In this document: piece after piece, positions 57,029 through 64,000 of the stretch
How the letters are laid out: each line of letters starts with the position of its first letter
Numbering within the stretch: position 1 is the first letter of the stretch
Translations under genes and position numbers: made by a program
The notes under the pieces: model-generated
What the model saw: the letters and a program-made list of their open reading frames with translations, nothing else
Databases searched by the model: none
What the model was told of the DNA's origin: nothing
DNA from: Macrolepiota albuminosa
Taxonomy: Eukaryota; Basidiomycota; Agaricomycetes; Agaricales; Agaricaceae
Length of the DNA stretch: 64,000 nt
Direction: 5' to 3'
Assembly: GCA_027475525.1 (NCBI GenBank)
Contig: JAMWFC010000132.1
Location: forward strand, 1,222,352 to 1,286,351

Positions 57029-57946
57029 TGATAGGACCCTATACAGGATCAGCGCATCAACGGCAGGCGACGGCAATGCGGCACCGACTCGGGATACCTT
57101 AGCACGCGCTAATTATCCAATTTTGGCAATATTTGACGGCCGGGTACGGCAAGAAGCAGATCCAATCAGTGATAGCGCCAACGGCAGCAAGAATGACAAC
57201 TGACAGATGGCATCAGTCACTGATGACAGCGCTTAGGAAGAAGCCTGATGATCTATCAAAAACTGACAGACAGCTTGGCGTTTGACCTTGGCATCTGACA
57301 TTGCTTAGCGCCTCAATTTGGCACCTGACATCGCTAAGCACTTTGGACAGACAGAAGGGTGATGGATTGATGGTTTAGCACCGCAATCTGCCGCCTGGCA
57401 TCGCTAAGGGTCTTGAATGGATGGTAGGGATCTGAAACCGTTGGAGCTACTCCTATGAAATTTTCCAGTTTACCGCACTTTGGCAATGGTTGGTCATTGG
57501 CGACGGTGAACTCATTGTAGTATAAAAGTACTTACCAACTTGTACATACATCATCAAACAAGAGACCAGAGTTTCCTGCTCCCCTTTCTTCAGTTTCCCT
57601 TACGGTCGGCAACGTCAAACTCATTGGCAGTTGCAGACTCTCGCTAGCCTTCGACACACTCGCGCCTTGCAGCTACAGCAGGCATTTTCGACGCTTAGAC
57701 CTCACTAAGCTTATTGGGTTCTTGCCGCTTACCTTTGCCATGTTTACTTACCGCTTCTTCCCTAGGCGCTTTACCTTAGCGCTTGACACTTGCCAACTCC
57801 GTTACTGACTTCACTTTATTTTCATAGGCGCGTTCTCTGGGACCTGCCCAGGACTCCTCAAATCACTTATAGCGCGCCCAACGCAAGCTTTTGGTATGGT
57901 AACACTCCAGTTATATTTGTTACTGACCAAACTTTGGGCGTCATCA
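57029..57946 (+). repeat. 3' LTR of family A copy 2
   Basis: 918 bp, TGATAGG...GCGTCATCA, clearly diverged from the copy 1 LTRs with many C-to-T and G-to-A differences and small deletions. TATA box conserved at 57521-57528. Confidence 0.93.
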
Positions 57947-58434
57947 GCAATCACAGGTGCAAAAATAAAGCCTCATGTATTTGGTAGAAGATGTAACTTT
58001 GTTATTGTTGGTTTTCTGATTTAATCAGTTAAATTCTGACAAATGGCTTGATACCAACTGCTGTGGACTAAATTAAATAAATAAAGAAAATAAAAAATAA
58101 AAAATCAGAAAAGGAAAGAGGTTGTCTTTGCTGTACATTACAACATTGCCAAATGGTACTCAGAAATTCACTCTCCATCTGACCATCCTACCTGACAATT
58201 CTTCAAATGTTTCAATGTATTGCGATGTTAGGCTTCTACTCGGACTAAGCGCATCAAGGGACATTATAGGCCAACCAACACTTGACACACTGGAGACTCT
58301 AGTGACCAGTTTGGGTACAGAGCAGCCCTAGCTCTGTTGCTCTATTACAGGACTTATTCATTTACTCTAATCACCAGTTACCAGGCCTTCAGCACACTCC
58401 ATTCACCTATGCCAAGGACAAAGGAGGCTCAGAA
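57947..58434. other. AT-rich stretch without a gene
   Basis: Only a 69-codon ORF at 58122-58331. Its translation (TLPNGTQKFTLHLTILPDN and LLGLSASRDIIGQPT) may be a small relic of a retroelement Gag-protease, but I cannot support a call. Confidence 0.35.
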
Positions 58435-59267
58435 TGTATAGCGCTAACACGATAGCGGGAGGGGACTCTAACTAAACCCCAATCACTTCCAGAAGGAGTC
58501 AGCAGTAGGCGCTGCCATTTGGCAACGCACTTCAATCAGAAGTCTAAAGAGATCAATAACAACGGCACAGGATATACTTAAACCTGACATCTAGACCTGT
58601 TAGGAACTAGTACAATGAGTAGCGCTGACATTAGCGCTCACAGCGTCTGTCGAGGATTTTCCAACCATACCCCGGAACAGCCTGGCCAATTGGGGTTATA
58701 GAAAAAGTGAGCAGACCTGTATAATTCTAAGTCAATTTAGAGTTGCCGTTAGTCACCATCACCCATGTGCAAACGGTCGCCATTGACAGGTCACTGTTAG
58801 AGGAAACCATGAGGAGAGGCGCTAGAAGGTAGCGCCGCGGATGGACTTATCTTAAAAACACAGTAGCGCATAATATATAAGATAGCTACTTCACATGTAG
58901 ATGACAATGAATCGTACCCTCTTGAGCACCCAGTTACACTTAGCATTCAAATTGCACTAGCTTTAGCTGACTTCGTCACTAAGTCAGGCGCTAGCCTTAT
59001 TTATCTCATCTTCGTCATTTATGGTGCCATCTATGGGCACATTATGCTGTGCTACTCGTCTTTTCTTCTATATCTTTGCTTAAACTACGACACTTACCAT
59101 CTGCTAGGTAGCACCCAAGGCGCTATAATCTAGCACATTGTTCTATCATCTCTGCTTGAGCATATCAGGACCCTGTTGGGACTCCTCACAACTATGAACG
59201 CCAAGCGCTGGAGATGGTATTGTACTGCGTATACATCTAGCACATCCAACCACAGTTGGCGTCATCA
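58435..59267 (+). repeat. Diverged A-like LTR relic (left end uncertain)
   Basis: It ends GGCGTCATCA as in family A. Nearby, GACCCTGTTGGGACTCCTCA matches GGGACCTGCCCGGGACTCCTCA of LTR A. The left end is placed tentatively at TGTATAGCGC. Confidence 0.5.
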
Positions 59268-59339
59268 GCAACTATGACAGTTAACTTCACCACAGTCTCA
59301 GCAAGGATTCTTGCAGTTGACCACCTTCTGACTTTCATT

Positions 59340-61950
59340 ACAAGTAGGTTCTCCACACTTTCAACATGTCCTTTTTTCTATTTTTTTAACACTGAATATT
59401 TGGTCATTGATGCATATGCCCTGTTGCATGAGAGCTCAAATAATGTTTCAGTTGGGCTAAAGATGATGAGATTGGAGGGTGTTGAGATAGTTTCTCAGAT
59501 AGGTAGTGATGTCACTAGATTTGCATTATTGGATAGTGGTGGTAAGTCTAACTCAAAGAAGCCTTGACTTGTACTATGTAATATATGATTTTTTTCTGGG
59601 ACTTTAGGTGTATTAATAGAATGCTGTAGCTCTTGAAGCAATCTCCTAATTAGCAATCGTACATTTGCAGTCATAGTTTTTGTTTGCTTGACATTTGTAG
59701 TCTTTTTCCATGCTCCATTGTAGTATGATTTGAGCTGTTCTGGTAGCTATATATGATTTAATATTATTATGTTAATACAATTATTGAACTTCACTTACTT
59801 TGTATAAAATCTTGTTGTTAATATCAGCTTTATTGTTCCATATTTGCACATCAACATTCCAATTTGGACCAGTCAGTGGATCATTGAACTCCATATTTTC
59901 TGTCATCAACATTCAAAACAGTGCTCTTTTATTGCTGTTATGTATGGGCAGGATAGGCTTTTGAGTACCCTGCATTTCAGCAAAAAAATAAAGGGGCTGT
60001 TTTGAATGCAAAGCTGGCACATATGCTGCCATTGCTGACTTGCTCCAAAGTTTTTCAGAAATCAGTAAAACACCTATAACTTCATCTGTCTTCTAATATA
60101 AGTTCCCATTGATCCAGCCAGACAAAAGAGAAGGCTTGATAAGTGTATCTTGCACTAAACATATTATTCTTTAAAGCTCATTTGTCAACCAGATGATATA
60201 GTGCTAGCCTGTACTATTGTAGGTACCAACCTTGGTTTTCATAAGTTATCAAACACTTCAAAGAATAGACTTGAGACTTACAAGCAAATTATGACAGATG
60301 ATAAAGTTGTTGAGACAATTTTGAGTATGCTCAATAGAGGCCTCAGATGATGGCATGCAAGAATGGAGATGTGTATAAATGCCACCTTTAGTCATGTTTG
60401 TTCCTTGGATACAACGATATAGTGATAACCTAGTTTTTGAATCAACACCAACTTTATAGAATAGTGCAATACCTGGTGGATCAAATAAAAAACCCTTTTG
60501 AATAAGGTCTAATATATTTTTAGCAGTTGCCCATGCTGTTGCATTGAATAGTGGAGATCCAGTCTTTGCATCTTTTAATGGTTTGTAGTTCTGGAAAACT
60601 TGTGAAACAAGTAGATAAAGCTCTTCAGGAGATGGGATAATACACTTGCATCACTTCCATAGCCAGCATAAACATGTAAAAAGGAGGTCATTCCATGAAA
60701 ATGGTGGATCCTGTATAAGACTCCAGATAATGATGCATGATTTATCATTGCTGTCAGGGATAAATATTGCATTGCAAAGCACAATTAAAAACTCCTGAAA
60801 TAATTCATGTCCAGCAGATATATAAAACATGTTAAAGACATAGAAAGGATCCTTTAAAACTCTGCTTCAAATATGAGTTGTCTACTCTGACGTGGTAGTA
60901 TGTAGCAATTCTCATAGAACTTAATCTTCTAATTTACGACTGGTGGGATCCTCAGTATAGTTATTAGAAGCACTAAGAGTCAGAGGCATGTCAAATCTAG
61001 CCTTCTTTATTTACGACTGGTGGGATCCTCAGTATAGTTATTAGAAGCACTAAGAGTCAGAGGCATGTCAAATCTAGCCTTCTTTAAAAGATAACCAATA
61101 CTAATGCTGGTCTCATTGAGCGGATAAAAGTTTGATGACAGATAATTTGTGCTTGGCAGTTCCTCCAAAGCTAAGCTAGGCTCGATATGTTTATCCATGA
61201 ATGTGTCGATATCTGAAGCTGGAGGATTAGTGGTATTGGTTGTTTCCAGTAGCAAAAAATAATTGAAAGTGGGCTGAACTATAAGTTGAATAAGTTTCTG
61301 AACTGAGTCAGTCCTTCAGAGATGACTATGAAGACATACAAGATGAAAAGGTGGTGTTTCATATTTTTCAAGTGTTTTTTGTGTTATATTATGTCCACCA
61401 TATGTTACAATTACATTAGGAATAAGAACTTTTTGGACCTCGATCAAGCAGTGTGATGGTGTTAGTGCAATTCCATCGTGTTAGTGCAATTCCATCATAG
61501 CTCACATCTTCAACATGAAGTGATATTATTCTATATGCAATTATATGGCTTTGATCACCACTCTGTAAAATTACAGAAGTACCTGGAAGAGGTTTGTTGG
61601 GAAGAAGGCTAGGAACAGCAATTTTTTGCAGAGAATTGTAGATTTGAAGTGATGCAAAAGCATTAAATGCAGCATATTAAACTTGTTCTGAAATTAGACC
61701 TTCATTTTTCCAGGCAGAGCTGAGGTGCTGCACTATATTTTTGTTAAGCCGCCGATAAAGGACTATAGCACAGATATCCATCAAACTGCATCATGCTGTT
61801 GAAATGACCTGTCTGTCCTTTGCAAATGGTGCAAGATCTAAAGCACCTTGAAATGGAATAGATGATTGACAAGCTTGTTCAAGATACTTGAGATCAGCTA
61901 CCACACTGCACCTAACTTTAATAATGTAAGGATTTGCTAGAACCTGCTGC
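59340..61950 (-). pseudogene. Decayed gene with 3'-5' exonuclease (DEDD/RNase D-like) motifs
   Basis: Reading the minus strand from 61950, with stops and frameshifts, gives VRCSVVADLKYLEQACQSS, GALDLAPFAKDRQVIS and, further on, YYAAFNAFASLQIYNSL. This order matches the Exo II and Exo III regions of 3'-5' exonuclease domains; the usual Asp of Exo III (YAALDAYASL) is Asn here. Downstream pieces (ILQSGDQSHIIAYRIISLHV, GGIYTHLHSCMPSSEAS) extend to about 59340. Stops are frequent, so the gene is dead. An exact 77-bp duplication lies at 60933-61009 / 61010-61086. The N-terminus is cut off at the LTR relic starting 61951. Confidence 0.6.
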
Positions 61951-63850
61951 TGATAGGACCCCACACAGGCTAGGCACATCAATGGCAGGCTCGGCATCAG
62001 TTCCAGACACCTTGCCACTGATGACGCCCAAATCGAGCTGGAGTGCTGCGTGGACTATTACTAGTACAGCTACTTAGCTGATATAGCTTTGGGCGTGCTC
62101 AGTGTGTGTGAGAGTCCCAGAGAGATCCCAGAGAACACATAGTAGGCAAAAGGTTGGTGGCAAGAAAAGTAGGTGATTGGAGGTACTTGCATAAGGCTCC
62201 AAAACGTGGCTACAGGATGCTAAAAGTCACTAAGGGGGAGCACTAAGAGCATGGGAAAGTTGCTAGAGAAGGTGCTAAGAGGTGTGGAAAAGGGTCGCTA
62301 AAAGACGCTAAGTGTTAGCACCTAGAATAAGATAATAAAAAGACAAGATTGCTTAGCGGATCTAAGCACAAAAGCCAAGCCATAGTTGCAAGGCACTAGA
62401 GAGAGAGAGATAGAAAACTAAAGCAGAGTCCTCTTGCTTGACATGGTCAACAAGAGGTAGTCTGTTGCATATGGAGACCAAAATGTTGGGATATGATCCC
62501 TACTGCCAAATTGATCCGTTGTACTACTAACAAAAAGTAAGTATTTATAGTAAAGAAAGTTAGCTGACTCTAAGAGGTTAAGCACTGCTAGAGGGTGGTG
62601 AACTGATGAAAATGTAAGTAAAGGTGGTAAATTGAATTGTATAGTAAAAAAGTCCATAATGATGCTATCACAGAAATACTTCATCATTCTATCCTGTGAG
62701 CGCTGCCACTGGGTAAGAGCATTATGCCAGTTTGACTGATGCCAAGTGTCTGTGTAAATGTATAGCCTTGGAGTGCAAGTGGCAAGGTGTGGCGAGGTGT
62801 CAACAGAATAAATAGTGCTATAAAAAGTGGTCCGAGAGTAATTGGAGTCTGTAGCTGCAAGTTATAAGCGTAAAAATATGGGAAAAATAGCGCTGGAAGC
62901 GCTAGAGTGTGGCGCTTCTGGTGGTACTAGTGGGCCAATGTGAGGTGTGGGTATTAGTGCTATCTGTAGCCAGCCACAATGCAGGCTCATCACTGTGCGC
63001 ATTTTGAACTTAGTGCATACAATTTATCCATTTTAGGCCTTACCCAACAGCTACACATGGCAAGCAACAGATCCAATCAATTTATAGCACTGGTGGCAGC
63101 TGGAATGACAGCTGACATCATGCTGCTGGCAAGCATTGACAATTAGCATCAATCAATCAGCACATGGCACGGCTAGCTGATGACAGCATTTATGAATTAG
63201 GAATAATGTTATTTACTCATGATGGATGGCCTGACGTTTACTCTGGCACCTGATGCCTCTTGGCACCTCTCTCTTAGACAGACAGACAGCCTGCTTGCTT
63301 TATTTCTCAACATTTAGTTTAATGCAGGATGTTTAATTATATTACTTACAATTTACCGTCCTTTGGTGACCCTTAGCTTCTTAGCGGTGGGGAACTTGTT
63401 TTTCACTATAAATACTTACCGTTGCCACTAGTTACCACAAAACAGAGTAACTCAGTTCACACCTCTTAGTTCACTCTACAGTTCAGATTTCTTTTGAACT
63501 GACTAAGTTCATAGTCGCCAATTGTTTGAACCCTCTTAGCTTGCTTGCCGCAGTTACACTTATAGAATCTACGCAGCTTGCACCTATGGCAGGCATCACA
63601 AAGCTTAAACATTGCTAAGCCTCTAGTTTCCTTCCCGTGTGCACTTTGTCATTGGCACACTTTTCTTACTGCACATCTTTACCAACTATCATTGCCGACC
63701 TTTACCAAATCTTGCCGTATAACTCATTTACTGACTTGTTTTCTGGAAACTGCCCAGGACTCCCTCAATCTTAGCATGCCCAACGCATCATTTATACAGG
63801 TCAGTAGCTGTAAACTGTATCTGCTACTGATCAACTATTGGGCATCATCA
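61951..63850 (+). repeat. A-like LTR relic, split by a second LTR
   Basis: The forward LTR consists of 61951-62018 (TGATAGGACC..) and 62978-63850 (ends GGGCATCATCA), 941 bp when joined, close to the 952 bp of LTR A. TATA-like TATAAATA at 63407. No target duplication of the outer LTR is evident (GCTGC versus CCACA). Confidence 0.7.
62019..62972 (-). repeat. Nested solo LTR, A-related, reverse orientation
   Basis: It starts TGATGACGCCCAAA, the complement of the LTR A end, and ends ...GTAGCCA. It is 954 bp and is flanked by GCCAC (62014-62018 and 62973-62977). The stretch GAGAGTCCCAGAGAGATCCC resembles the complement of the family A 3' LTR region. No internal region is present. Confidence 0.7.
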
Positions 63851-64000
63851 CCACAAAGAGAGGGGAAGATGTTTTCTGGCAAGCATTGATTCAATCTGTT
63901 GATGATAGTTTTCAGTTCATGAAGCGAAGAAATCTGACAAGAATTATTACTTACCTGCAGTATGAATATATTTGAATCAAATGCAATTTGAAGTATTGCA
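63851..64000. other. Sequence after the LTR relic, nothing recognised
   Basis: I see no primer-binding site beginning TGG directly after the LTR and no ORF. Confidence 0.4.

Larger units (their letters stand above)
37786..57946 (+). mobile_element. Family A Gypsy copy 2: 5'-truncated, mutated and interrupted
   Basis: Family A sequence starts abruptly within pol near 37786 (AAAGCCTTCACCTGGGAGGA) and resumes at 51597 after an insertion at 38460-51591 with target duplication GTTCT. It continues through integrase, the antisense gene and the 3' LTR ending 57946. The 5' LTR, gag and protease are missing. Several stop codons mark it as dead. The alignment with copy 1 extends over all conserved parts, so boundaries are clear except the exact left end. 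Confidence 0.9.

Noticed and set aside
61461..61500. Short direct repeat GTGTTAGTGCAATTCCATC
   Set aside because: Its period is about 20 bp, so it is not one of the 77-bp junctions and is too short to interpret.

Overview
The window looks like fungal nuclear DNA, most probably from a mushroom-forming basidiomycete (Agaricomycetes). The host genes carry many ~45-60 bp GT-AG introns and micro-exons, an ATG22-like vacuolar transporter, NADAR-domain genes and a basidiomycete-style P-loop NTPase gene sit together, and the rest is dominated by Ty3/Gypsy retrotransposons. The species cannot be named from sequence alone.

Layout. (1) 78-11469 is a structurally complete Ty3/Gypsy element (family A): two 952-bp LTRs that differ at only two positions I can see, gag-protease, pol, and a spliced five-exon gene on the opposite strand between pol and the 3' LTR. 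It sits in an LTR of another family (LTR C; 1-77 and 11474-12073). (2) 12093-14121 is an uncharacterised spliced gene with an acidic 16-residue repeat. (3) 14.1-22.3 kb is gene-poor: a cluster of tRNA-like ~80-bp units, a short-motif repeat tract and decayed, partly inverted repeats. (4) 22.9-35.9 kb is a host gene island: ATG22 (14 exons), an uncharacterised multi-exon gene, two NADAR genes in tandem and, on the minus strand, a P-loop NTPase gene resembling basidiomycete Crinkler-type proteins. (5) 37.8-57.9 kb is a three-level nest: a 5'-truncated, mutated family A copy is split by a solo LTR C (5-bp duplication GTTCT), which is split by a full-length chromovirus (family B, minus strand, 5-bp duplication TGCGT). 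Family B has gag-protease, RT, RNase H, integrase with chromodomain, and a ~1100-residue extra ORF of unknown function downstream of pol. (6) 58-64 kb holds A-like LTR relics and a decayed antisense gene with 3'-5' exonuclease motifs.

Two themes cut across the window. First, at least 20 places carry an exact direct repeat with a period of exactly 77 bp, nearly all in repetitive DNA and several where an otherwise intact ORF breaks. This looks like k-mer-sized contig overlaps left uncollapsed by assembly, so ORF breaks at those points should not be read as biology without checking. Second, the accessory genes of the retrotransposons, especially the intron-bearing antisense gene of family A, present in both A copies, are the best candidates for something undescribed. 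Because its introns lie antisense to the element's genomic RNA, they would not be removed during retrotransposition.
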